Positions 1 through 7,154 of a stretch of DNA of 9,538 nt are shown one piece after another. A program made the translations under genes and the position numbers. The stretch's first letter is position 1, and each line of letters opens with the position of its first letter. This DNA comes from DAOPXV01 sp035352535 (GTDB lineage Bacteria > Muiribacteriota > UBA9980). The stretch spans positions 1-9,538 of the forward strand of contig CAZJFS010000167.1 of assembly GCA_964545075.1 (NCBI GenBank). Direction: 5' to 3'. Under the pieces are notes generated by a model. The model saw only the letters and a list, made by a program, of their open reading frames with translations, was not told the origin of the DNA and did no database searches.

Positions 1-900
1 CGAGGCGCTTTTTTTCATAAGGCTTTCGCGTATTTTTTCAGGCTCAACGTTAGAGCTTAAGGCCAATTCCGTCATCACGACTATCGCGTTCATTGGCGTT
101 CTTATTTCGTGGCTCATATTCGTCAAAAATTCCGTTTTAATGCGAAGCGCCGATTCGGCGGTCTTCTCGGCTTTGGCCCTCTCTATTATCTCGTTACGCA
201 GAAGAATATTTTTTTCGCTTATTTCACGGGTTCTTTCGGCGACCTTCTGCTCGAGGCCGTTATAAAGCTCAATGTTTTTTATAACGCTGGCTATGAGGCT
301 TCCGAGCAATCTGAATACTTCCACGTCGGACTGGGAAAATCTCGGTTTTTTTATCCTGTCCTCGCCCATGTTTCCTATAAAGAAAATATATTCGCGATCG
401 ACGCCGAAAGGCGCCAGAATAAAATATTTAGCTCCGAAAACGGATAAAAAATCCGTTTCATATTTTGATGCGTTCGTCGCGTTTACCACGAGGCCTTCGT
501 CTTTTTTTTCAAAAAAATTTGAAAAGGCCTTTCCGGTAAAGTTTTCTTTGTATTTTTCAAAGTTATCATATCCGGCGTATGCCGCCGGTGAAAAAACATC
601 GCGTTCAGACTTCAATACCACGCATCTTTCATACCCCATACGGGCGCAAAGCGTCCTTACGGCAATGTCGTATATGTCTTCGACTCTGGTCTGCCGCATA
701 ACGTCATTATAAAGCGCCTGCATTATGCGAAATATGCGTTCGCGGCGTTTTATGCGGATCTCGGAATCGACGAAGGAACTTTGAATGCCGATAAGATCGC
801 TTGCCATTTCTTCGTTCTGGCGGCGCAGGTCGGCATTTTCCTCTTCGAGTCTTTTTGTTTTTTCAATAAGCTTTATGCTTTCTTCTTCGGAATATGCCAT
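1..900 (-). CDS. GAF-domain sensor histidine kinase, C-terminus outside the window (partial)
   Basis: I translated this 300-codon reading frame, open at the left edge, by hand from the minus strand. Residues 1-60 are charged and heptad-like (probable coiled coil). Residues about 74-215 look like a GAF sensor domain, with a second coiled coil at about 210-258. A typical HisKA H-box follows, FLTNMSHEIRTPMNAI at about 258-273, with phosphoacceptor His264. The ATP-binding domain, and any receiver domain, would lie beyond the edge. No signal peptide or membrane segment is visible, so it should be a cytoplasmic kinase. Its ATG shares one base with the TAA of the upstream FIST gene (TAATG at 898-902), so the two are probably translationally coupled and work as one signalling unit. 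The kinase call is firm; the GAF call rests on position and general pattern, and the ligand is unknown. Confidence 0.9.
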   Translation of the reverse strand, partial: MAYSEEESIKLIEKTKRLEEENADLRRQNEEMASDLIGIQSSFVDSEIRIKRRERIFRIMQALYNDVMRQTRVEDIYDIAVRTLCARMGYERCVVLKSERDVFSPAAYAGYDNFEKYKENFTGKAFSNFFEKKDEGLVVNATNASKYETDFLSVFGAKYFILAPFGVDREYIFFIGNMGEDRIKKPRFSQSDVEVFRLLGSLIASVIKNIELYNGLEQKVAERTREISEKNILLRNEIIERAKAEKTAESALRIKTEFLTNMSHEIRTPMNAIVVMTELALSSNVEPEKIRESLMKKSAS

Positions 901-2078
901 TATTCAACTCCAAGAACTACGCCGGTATGGTTATGAAAATGATTTTTTCCGGCTACGGGCGCGATCTCCCCGAACGTGAAAAATCCTATCATTTCTTGTG
1001 TTCCAAGCCCCCGCATGAAGCTTTCCACATCGGGGTCCGGTTCTCCGAAGAGATACGAGCCGCGGGCCGCGCAGTCGAAATAAAAATAAACGGCCTCGTC
1101 GGGCGTTTTCATTTCTGAAATTGCGGCTTCCGCCATTTTTTTAGTGCGGTCGAGTATGGTTTCCTTATCGCGGAAAGCCATGCGGACCCTGGCTTGTTGA
1201 GCCATGGGAGTGGTAAGTATCAGGCTTTTTTCTTTTTCGTTGACGTTTAAAATGGCTTTTATGATTATGTTTTCGGGATAGTTTTTATCGCCGAAAGCCT
1301 CGCTGAGAGCGTTGAATGAACTCCAGTGTGAAAAGTCTATAAGCACGTTTCTGCCCGTTATCCTGGCAACGGCATCGAGGGCGGGCTCGCCGTCTATCTC
1401 ATAAATTATATTATCCTTCGATCGGGTTATCGTCATAGCTCGTCCGATGGCCTTTGAGCCGTGGCTTAATTTGATGATGTAATTAAAATTTCCTGAAAGT
1501 ATGACGCCGCTTATGGAGTCTTTTTTTATTTCCGAGTTTAAAAATTGAAAAGTGGCGTCCTGGGTCATATCGTTGCTCGCGTTGCCGCCGGCGCAATCAA
1601 CGTGGTATCCGAGCCCGGCTTCAATGGCGTCCAGAACTTGAGAAGTTTTGTAGTTATGTCCGTCGGGGAACATTATTATTAATTTTTTGGTTTGATTTTT
1701 GGGATCGAGTTTTTTTATTAAACCCGATATCCCGTTGCCGATAGCTTCGGATTTGCCGCTTAGATCAGAGAAAAGAAATGGCGTGAATTTTATATCTTTG
1801 GAAGATAACCCCATTAATGCGGCTGAGTAAATGGATTCGTCGCATCCGAGACTTGTTATTATGCCGGTTCCGGTGCATCCGCACAAATTAACGGTCCCGG
1901 CGGTGAAGCTATTGATGCCTTCGATCAATTTATCGTATTTATGTTCCGCCGTACAAAAAAGAATAAGAAGATCCGGAAGTTCGCCTCCGCTTTTTTTCAA
2001 AATATCTTCGATCATTTTTTTTCCGGTTTCGAAAGAATCGCCGTTCTGGCAGTACGAAAGATATTTTTTCAGGGCCAT
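900..2078 (-). CDS. FIST N/C domain signal-sensing protein
   Basis: This 392-residue cytoplasmic protein covers a complete FIST_N plus FIST_C pair. Recognisable family segments are CGCTGTG (66-72) and GGNASND (164-170) in the N-terminal half, and FDCAARG (334-340), GFFTFGEIAP (365-374) and FHNHT (381-385) at the C-terminus. FIST domains are described as sensory input modules thought to bind small ligands such as amino acids, and are often fused or adjacent to signalling output domains. Here the sensor is a separate polypeptide directly upstream of a histidine kinase, with a 1-base overlap. The start is supported by GGAGG (revcomp of 2086-2090) 7 nt before the ATG. A sigma-70-like promoter lies at 2177-2205. 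The family call is strong; the ligand is not predictable from sequence. Confidence 0.93.
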   Translation of the reverse strand: MALKKYLSYCQNGDSFETGKKMIEDILKKSGGELPDLLILFCTAEHKYDKLIEGINSFTAGTVNLCGCTGTGIITSLGCDESIYSAALMGLSSKDIKFTPFLFSDLSGKSEAIGNGISGLIKKLDPKNQTKKLIIMFPDGHNYKTSQVLDAIEAGLGYHVDCAGGNASNDMTQDATFQFLNSEIKKDSISGVILSGNFNYIIKLSHGSKAIGRAMTITRSKDNIIYEIDGEPALDAVARITGRNVLIDFSHWSSFNALSEAFGDKNYPENIIIKAILNVNEKEKSLILTTPMAQQARVRMAFRDKETILDRTKKMAEAAISEMKTPDEAVYFYFDCAARGSYLFGEPDPDVESFMRGLGTQEMIGFFTFGEIAPVAGKNHFHNHTGVVLGVE

Positions 2079-2176
2079 AAGCGCGCCTCCGCCTTTTTTT
2101 AAAGATCAAAATAAATGAAACCTGATTATTTATGGATGCTTAAAGCGTATGTTCATACATTGAAAATCACATTTTT

Positions 2177-2205
2177 ATTTTAACATAAATTCAAATTTAT
2201 TTCAA
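2177..2205 (-). promoter_or_regulatory. Sigma-70-type promoter for the FIST-kinase operon
   Basis: On the minus strand, TTGAAA (revcomp of 2200-2205), a 17-bp spacer and TAAAAT (revcomp of 2177-2182) form a good promoter. Transcription would start near 2170, giving a leader of about 92 nt before the FIST ATG. A short palindrome, GTATG-TT-CATAC, lies in this leader at 2147-2158. No terminator is visible between the gene ending at 2216 and this promoter, so readthrough from that gene is also possible. Confidence 0.6.
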
Positions 2206-2215
2206 GAAGTCCGTA

Positions 2216-3811
2216 TCATTGAACCGTAAAAGTGAATGAATTGGTTAATGAAATATTGCCGGAACCTTGTTTTTTCGTGACAACCAGCCATCTGTAGGAT
2301 TGTCCGGCTAACAATTTATGATCGGTGTCGGTGTATGTGGAACTGGTCAATGCGCTGTCGCCTGCGCCGTCCCAGATACGGGTATAGTTCATATACGATA
2401 GCTCTACATGATAAACCGCGTTTGGAACTTTTACGGAGTCTACAGGCTTCCATGTGAAGTTATATTTCGAATCCGACACGGATACCGCCGAAGAATCGGC
2501 GGGTGACACCAATAAGGGGAATCCTTCGACGAATTCGTTTCCAAGATCCAATGTGTCGTTATAAACGGTTCCGGCTATGTTTATTGAAAAATTATACATC
2601 AGATTCGACGAAGGCTTCGAACCGCCAAACTCAGGCATCGGGTCCGGCGCCCATTTCGACGACATCCATGAATAAACGGGCTTTTTCATTGTCGCGTTTG
2701 CCTGCGTCACTCCCGGGCCGCTTACGACGACCGATGCGACTTCTTTCGAAGCGTCAGTATTCGAAGCTTCGTTGAGATAGAATTCGACGAAATACTTGCC
2801 CGGAGAATGCGCTGTAAAACCGGATAATGCCCATTGTTTTTGATTGCCGGTGATCAGCCATTTTCCATTCTCTTTTTTTAAAAAACACAATCTGTCTTTA
2901 GTATAAGTCTCATTTTCCTGGGTGATTCCGTCGAGGACCGTTTTACACGTAACGGAAACAGTTGCCGACATTGCTGAAATATTTATAGAATTTACCGTCC
3001 ATACGGTGCCTTCTGCGCTGGCGTAGTTATACTTTGAAAAGATATCCTTTATATAGGTTTTTGTCTCTACCGTGCCGGAATCGTCACTCAGATGCAGGAA
3101 ATTATCCGAATAACATGATAACATGCCGTCAATATTCTTGTTTTTAATAGCTGTTACATATTGAGCATATAAATTTCTGATGACGTCTTCATCCGTCGCC
3201 GCAATGGTTCCTTCGGTGAATGAAACGGTTCCATTGTCATAATTAAGAGTTTTATTAGAATCTAAATTGAAAAAATATGATTGTCCGGCCGATAAAAAAG
3301 GGTCTATACCGTCAGGCAGGTCGGTTTTTCCCGATAAATTTCTTAACGCCTGAATAAATGACCCGGAAGCGGCGCTCCATTTATAAATGCCTTTTATTGA
3401 AGGATTAGCGGAAATCAATTCGCTGAATTTAACGGCGTTGACCGTTTTTGAAATGCCTACAAGATTAAACCCCTTGTTGAGTGTGATATTTCCAACCGTT
3501 GTAACATCGGTTCCCGAAACGGACGTATCAGTGGCGGAACTTGAATTGACTATATACCCCACTCCGGCTTCCAAGGTTGCGAGGGTTCCGTTTGAAGCAT
3601 TTATAAAACTGCCAGATGAAGGGCTGTATGAATATATTTCATTGATGGCCGGAATTTGCTGTTTTAATAGTTGAGCGGTGCGATCGGGTTGTACGATAGT
3701 AAAACTTATGAAATTAAACCCCTGTTTTAATGCGAGTCCTTGTCCAGCAAAGGCGCTCAGCGGCAGTACGATTAAAAACACAAGAATGGCGGCGATTATT
3801 ATTTTTTTCAT
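2216..3811 (-). CDS. Secreted multidomain protein: duplicated GFN/GY beta domain, NTF2/SnoaL-like domain, Fn3-like C-terminus
   Basis: I do not recognise a named gene. A signal peptide (residues 1-22, KK then a hydrophobic core, AFA cleavage site before Gly23) sends this 531-residue protein across the membrane. Residues about 26-92 and 111-190 are a diverged tandem repeat: each has L-x-x-G-F-N, then P-x-I-x-x-IY, then SGSFI-x-A, then L-x-x-G-x-x-Y. This resembles the 'GWNLI...GYWV' beta domains of bacterial surface proteins. Residues about 203-328 look like an NTF2/SnoaL fold (IRNLYAQYVTAIKNKNIDGM through KWLITGNQKQW). Residues about 435-531 look like an Fn3-type beta sandwich (FTWKPVD, LAGQSYRWLV, FTFTVQ end). 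No sortase signal or C-terminal membrane helix is seen, so it is periplasmic or released. AGGGGGAG (revcomp of 3819-3826) 7 nt before the ATG supports the start. It is divergent from the C11 peptidase gene. Confidence 0.8.
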   Translation of the reverse strand: MKKIIIAAILVFLIVLPLSAFAGQGLALKQGFNFISFTIVQPDRTAQLLKQQIPAINEIYSYSPSSGSFINASNGTLATLEAGVGYIVNSSSATDTSVSGTDVTTVGNITLNKGFNLVGISKTVNAVKFSELISANPSIKGIYKWSAASGSFIQALRNLSGKTDLPDGIDPFLSAGQSYFFNLDSNKTLNYDNGTVSFTEGTIAATDEDVIRNLYAQYVTAIKNKNIDGMLSCYSDNFLHLSDDSGTVETKTYIKDIFSKYNYASAEGTVWTVNSINISAMSATVSVTCKTVLDGITQENETYTKDRLCFLKKENGKWLITGNQKQWALSGFTAHSPGKYFVEFYLNEASNTDASKEVASVVVSGPGVTQANATMKKPVYSWMSSKWAPDPMPEFGGSKPSSNLMYNFSINIAGTVYNDTLDLGNEFVEGFPLLVSPADSSAVSVSDSKYNFTWKPVDSVKVPNAVYHVELSYMNYTRIWDGAGDSALTSSTYTDTDHKLLAGQSYRWLVVTKKQGSGNISLTNSFTFTVQ

Positions 3812-3862
3812 TTTAGGTCTCCCCCTGATGAAATTCGAAATTATTCAATCTGATATTGAGCT

Positions 3863-3891
3863 ATAATATCATAATTAAGCGGGATTATCAA
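3863..3891 (-). promoter_or_regulatory. Sigma-70-type promoter for the secreted multidomain protein
   Basis: On the minus strand, TTGATA (revcomp of 3886-3891), a 17-bp spacer and TATTAT (revcomp of 3863-3868) lie about 50 bp upstream of the ATG at 3811. The -35 box overlaps one of three ATTATCA copies found in this intergenic region. Confidence 0.6.
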
Positions 3892-3942
3892 TCTTTGTTT
3901 GTCAAAACATTTGATTTCGTGGTTAAATAACGTGAATTATCA

Positions 3943-3978
3943 TTTATATTTGCGGCGGATTATCAGCGCAAATATAAA
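3943..3978. repeat. Perfect 12-bp inverted repeat in the divergent intergenic region
   Basis: The left arm TTTATATTTGCG (3943-3954) and right arm CGCAAATATAAA (3967-3978) are exact reverse complements separated by 12 nt. No T-run follows, and the element lies upstream of both divergent promoters, so it does not look like a terminator for either neighbour. A dyad operator for a regulator of one or both genes, or a structural (cruciform) element, are possible readings. This region, 3812-4129, otherwise holds only the two promoters and the ribosome binding sites. Confidence 0.7.
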
Positions 3979-4038
3979 AGCGGATATATATTATCTTAAT
4001 TCGCAATAATAACTTGGCACAATCTGATAACTTATTTT

Positions 4039-4067
4039 TTGACAAAGTTCACTTTATATAGTAAAAT
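4039..4067 (+). promoter_or_regulatory. Near-consensus sigma-70-type promoter for the C11 peptidase
   Basis: TTGACA (4039-4044), a 17-bp spacer and TAAAAT (4062-4067) form the best promoter in the window: consensus -35, near-consensus -10, optimal spacing. Transcription would start near 4074, with a leader of about 56 nt and a strong TGGAGGAA ribosome site at 4117-4124. This suggests substantial constitutive expression unless repressed. Confidence 0.8.
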
Positions 4068-4129
4068 TAATATAACAATTTTTTAATATGCTAAAAACAT
4101 TAAAATAAATTTAATCTGGAGGAATTTTT

Positions 4130-6421
4130 ATGTTAAAACCGTTCTCATCAAGCACGTTAAAGTCCCTTCTTACTCTCGTTTTAGTTCTGTCCATAGTTCT
4201 GGTTTCAGGCGCCGCGTTCGCGCAGCAGCAACAGCCGCAGCCCACTGCCGGACAGCTGCTCAAAGCCCTTTCGGCCGAATATAAAGCGACGTTTTTCAGG
4301 CATAGAATGACGGGTATCGTCCTTCATGATAAGAACATGCAGCTCGAAATAGCCAAAAAGCTTGCCACCACTCCTCAGGAAGACTTCGGTACTCTTGAAG
4401 TAATAGTCGTTCGCGATTATTTAAGAAGTATCAGTACTCTTCAAAATATAGACGCCAACCAGTATCTTGGCGAAAAAATGCCTCTTCTGGTAAAAGGTCT
4501 TTTTGGAAGAACAAACGGCATCTACACTCAAAAGCTTGAAGACCTTACCGAGAAAATATCGACTCTCGTTACCATATCGCTTCTCAAAAACGACACGAAG
4601 GCTATAGATGAATTCATAGGATACATGAAAAAACAGACCGGAATAGCCGGCGCTTCGTTTTCCGGCCTTCTTAATCAGGTATTATCTTCAATGAAATTCC
4701 AGGCCAACTCAAATCAGGCTCTTGCCAATGCTTATTTCAAAGAAACCGTTAAAACTATCGAAAGCCTTGTATCAGCAGCTAAAAAGACAAGCCTTGACAA
4801 TTTTGACGCGAAAACGGCGGCAAGTTTAGCTAAAATGAACTATAAAAGGTTATGGAGACTTGTTTCAGCCACTATTCTCGTTGATATCGCCGACATTCCT
4901 TCAGAGATCGAAAGAATTGGAAAAATCGATGTAAATAAAGCTTCCGCGGCCGATCTCGTCAAGATACCGGGAGTAAAAGAAGACATAGCTCAAAAAATAT
5001 TGAAATTCAGAGATGAAAGAAAAGTAATAACATCGATTCATGAACTTGACGCGATAGACGGCATAGGCCCGAAAATGGTAAGAAAGCTTAAAACTGCATT
5101 ATTTGCAGGAAGTTTCACGATGCCTGAAAAAGAATGGACCGTTTTATGCTTTATAAACGGCGACAATAACCTTGAACTGGCTTCGCTTCTTGGCGTTAAT
5201 GTTATGGAACGCGTAGGTTCGACTGAAAATATGAACGTCGTCGTTCAGATCGATCGTATTTCCCGCGAACAGCTTGGCGAAGACGGCGACTCGGACGCCA
5301 TGCTCGATGGAAACTGGTCCACCGCCCGCCGCTATTTCGTTCAGAAAGACGCAAGGCCTTTTGAACTTAACTCGATACTTCTTGAAAAAATGGGCGAAGC
5401 TGACATGGGCTCGCAGAAAAATTTCGTGGAATTCTGCAAATATGGCATGACCCACTTCCCCGCTAAACATTATGTCGTTTTAATATCAAACCACGGTTCA
5501 GAATTTGGTATCGGTGGAATTTCCTTTGACGATCAGTCCGGTAACCATATGGATACTATTCAGGTTGGCCAAGCTCTCTCGGAGGTTCGCGACGCGATAA
5601 AAGCCCAGAACGGAAACGATCTTATCGATCTTATGGTATTCGACTGCTGCCTGCTCGCGAAGATTGAAGTTCTTAAAGAGATCGCGGAATACGTTCATGG
5701 GTTATACGCTTGCGAAAACGTTCAGATCAACTGGTACGCATATGACGACTTCCTTAGAGCTTTGAACGCTAAACCTGACGTCGACGGCGCAGCGCTTGCT
5801 AAAGTTTATCACAAATCATATGTTGATTTCATGAGAAACTGGGCTCGTCAGAAAGGTCAGGCCGATAAAATGGTCCTTACATCGACTTCCTTCGATATGA
5901 CAAAATTTGGAAAATTCGATGAAGCCTTCAAAAAATTCTCGCAGGTGCTCAATAATTATGCCGACACTAATCTCGAAGCGGTTCAGACTGTTTTAGGTTC
6001 GTTGAGCCCGATCACCGACGTTACAGTTTTCGACCTTATAGATTTCGTTAAAAAGATCCAGGTTGCCGCAAAAGACGATAAGGAAATGGCGAAAGCTTGC
6101 AAGGAAGTCCTTGACGCATATGGCGCTCCGACCAAAAAAGTAAATCTTAAAGAGTTCAACCTTGTGCCTTATCCATCGTCAAGCTTTATCCTTCAGGAAT
6201 CTCACAACTATCTCGAGGCAACCGGAAACGGTCTGTCAATAGGCGTGTTCACGAAACCCAGCTGGCTGAAGATAGCCGCCGGACATCCTGAATGGGGTTT
6301 GAATGATGCGTCGCTTGGAAATTTTCTCAATAAGTTCAAGGCCGGAAATTACAAAGACCTCAAATTCAGCCAGGAAACCGAATGGGATGAATTCCTCTAC
6401 AAGATGATAGACAAGAACTAA
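4130..6421 (+). CDS. Secreted clostripain-family (C11) cysteine peptidase with helix-hairpin-helix region
   Basis: This 763-residue protein starts with a signal peptide (cleavage likely after AFA, residue 31, before a Gln-rich stretch). Residues 40-255 are mostly helical and unrecognised. Residues about 265-327 form a ComEA-like double helix-hairpin-helix (IDVNKASAADLVKIPGV, then DAIDGIGPKMVRKL), a fold best known for non-specific DNA binding. The C11 catalytic region begins at about 335 with EWTVLCFINGDNNLE. The expected dyad is visible: His455 in SNHGSEFG and Cys507 in VFDCCLLAKIEVL; clostripain-like enzymes usually show D-A-C at the latter site, here D-C-C. C11 enzymes cleave after basic residues, but specificity here is not shown. 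The ATG follows TGGAGGAA by 5 nt, and a strong terminator follows the stop. The peptidase call is firm; DNA binding by the HhH region is inference. Confidence 0.9.
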   Translation: MLKPFSSSTLKSLLTLVLVLSIVLVSGAAFAQQQQPQPTAGQLLKALSAEYKATFFRHRMTGIVLHDKNMQLEIAKKLATTPQEDFGTLEVIVVRDYLRSISTLQNIDANQYLGEKMPLLVKGLFGRTNGIYTQKLEDLTEKISTLVTISLLKNDTKAIDEFIGYMKKQTGIAGASFSGLLNQVLSSMKFQANSNQALANAYFKETVKTIESLVSAAKKTSLDNFDAKTAASLAKMNYKRLWRLVSATILVDIADIPSEIERIGKIDVNKASAADLVKIPGVKEDIAQKILKFRDERKVITSIHELDAIDGIGPKMVRKLKTALFAGSFTMPEKEWTVLCFINGDNNLELASLLGVNVMERVGSTENMNVVVQIDRISREQLGEDGDSDAMLDGNWSTARRYFVQKDARPFELNSILLEKMGEADMGSQKNFVEFCKYGMTHFPAKHYVVLISNHGSEFGIGGISFDDQSGNHMDTIQVGQALSEVRDAIKAQNGNDLIDLMVFDCCLLAKIEVLKEIAEYVHGLYACENVQINWYAYDDFLRALNAKPDVDGAALAKVYHKSYVDFMRNWARQKGQADKMVLTSTSFDMTKFGKFDEAFKKFSQVLNNYADTNLEAVQTVLGSLSPITDVTVFDLIDFVKKIQVAAKDDKEMAKACKEVLDAYGAPTKKVNLKEFNLVPYPSSSFILQESHNYLEATGNGLSIGVFTKPSWLKIAAGHPEWGLNDASLGNFLNKFKAGNYKDLKFSQETEWDEFLYKMIDKN

Positions 6422-6451
6422 ATAAAAATAAAATTAACCTCATATTTAAAT

Positions 6452-6484
6452 AAAAAAGGCCGGTTTTATTAGCCGGCCTTTTTT
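6452..6484 (+). terminator. Rho-independent terminator after the C11 peptidase
   Basis: AAAAAAGGCCGG (6452-6463) and CCGGCCTTTTTT (6473-6484) form a perfect 12-bp stem around a 9-nt loop, with the GC core next to the T-run. It begins 30 bp after the peptidase stop. The A-run on the other side means it could also act on the minus strand, although no minus-strand gene needs it here. Confidence 0.93.
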
Positions 6485-6568
6485 ATTACAGAAAAGTGAA
6501 AAGAGAAGAGTTGCTGATAATAAATGCTTGCCGGTAAATATACCTGAAAAGAAACGTTCTTAAGTTTG

Positions 6569-6596
6569 TTGAAATGATTCGGACATATGATATAAT
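6569..6596 (+). promoter_or_regulatory. Sigma-70-type promoter upstream of a small ORF
   Basis: TTGAAA (6569-6574), a 16-bp spacer and a consensus TATAAT (6591-6596). The predicted transcript start, near 6603, falls within a few bases of an ATG at 6605, so any mRNA would be leaderless or nearly so. It could instead drive a small noncoding RNA. Confidence 0.5.
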
Positions 6597-6604
6597 TATT
6601 GAAG

Positions 6605-6730
6605 ATGTTCATAAAAATTAACGAAAAAAATAATAACCATTATCAAGTCAGAAAGCAACAGGTCATGAATGAGATGCTGATCAAGACGGGGCTTAAAAGA
6701 TCTATTGAAATAAAAAATATTGCAAAATAA
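6605..6730 (+). CDS. Possible 41-residue small protein, unrecognised
   Basis: An ATG directly after the promoter at 6569-6596 opens a 41-codon frame starting MFIKINEKNNNHYQ, basic and hydrophilic, ending in TAA at 6728-6730. There is no room for a Shine-Dalgarno site, so translation would be leaderless. The opening loosely recalls the N-terminus of IS1634-type transposases (M-[FY]-I-[KR]...), so this may be a decayed transposon fragment, but the resemblance is weak and short. It may equally be chance coding. I see nothing else recognisable between 6731 and 6834. Confidence 0.25.
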   Translation: MFIKINEKNNNHYQVRKQQVMNEMLIKTGLKRSIEIKNIAK

Positions 6731-6834
6731 GCTTCCGGGTATTTAAGCTTAGTTTGAAATATTAATTATGATTAATTATTATAACAAAAAAATTCCGACC
6801 GACTTACGCAGGCCGTTCTAAAAATAAATTGATT

Positions 6835-6866
6835 TTGTGTCTTATTTGTGCCACAATATAATTGTG
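6835..6866 (+). promoter_or_regulatory. Promoter and palindromic operator of the toxin-antitoxin operon
   Basis: TTGTGT (6835-6840), a 16-bp spacer and consensus TATAAT (6857-6862) lie upstream of the antitoxin gene. A perfect dyad, CACAAT-ATA-ATTGTG (6852-6866), covers the -10 box. RelB/DinJ antitoxins commonly bind palindromes at their own promoter, so this is the expected place for autorepression; binding itself is inferred. An AAAGGAGAG ribosome site follows at 6877-6885. Confidence 0.6.
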
Positions 6867-6893
6867 TGATAAAGTGAAAGGAGAGTAAATGCA

Positions 6894-7154
6894 ATGGCTA
6901 AAACCGGAATAATCAGAGCGCGAACGGAACTTTCGCTTAAAGAAGAAGTAGAAAAAATATTCGAACATCTCGGCCTTACCGCGAGCGTGGCAATAAATCT
7001 GTTCTATCAACAGGTGAAACTAACTCACGGCCTGCCGTTTGAAGTTAAAATACCTAAAAAATCAACTTTGAAGACTTTCAAGCGTACCGATTCGGGGAAA
7101 GGCATCGTTGAATGCGGGGATACAAAAAAAATGTTTGAAAGTCTGGGAATTTAA
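6894..7154 (+). CDS. RelB/DinJ-family antitoxin
   Basis: This 86-residue protein matches the RelB/DinJ family in length and pattern. An N-terminal strand (GIIRARTE) leads into a ribbon-helix-helix with LKEEVEKIFEHLGLTASVAINLFYQQ, and GLPFEVKIP ends the DNA-binding and dimerisation part at about residue 54. The C-terminal tail (55-86) would wrap the toxin. Its role would be to neutralise the partner YafQ-type endoribonuclease and repress the shared promoter. The ATG at 6894 is preferred over the out-of-frame ATG at 6889 because only the former opens the family sequence. The TAA shares one base with the toxin ATG (TAATG), showing coupling. It appears intact although the toxin is broken. Confidence 0.9.
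   Translation: MAKTGIIRARTELSLKEEVEKIFEHLGLTASVAINLFYQQVKLTHGLPFEVKIPKKSTLKTFKRTDSGKGIVECGDTKKMFESLGI

Noticed and set aside
272..712. 146-codon plus-strand open frame (and 109-447)
   Set aside because: Both are antisense to the histidine kinase, whose H-box and coiled coils are unambiguous on the minus strand.
2147..2158. GTATG-TT-CATAC palindrome in the FIST leader
   Set aside because: Only 5-bp arms; likely by chance, so it is mentioned under the promoter but not called an operator.
6765..6782. AT-rich dyad around TAATTATGATTAATTA
   Set aside because: Its arms are self-complementary AT words that arise readily by chance in such AT-rich DNA, and no gene boundary makes use of it.
6804..7010. 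68-codon minus-strand frame over the antitoxin start
   Set aside because: It overlaps the antitoxin promoter and N-terminus, has no ribosome site, and reads as low-complexity Phe-rich sequence.
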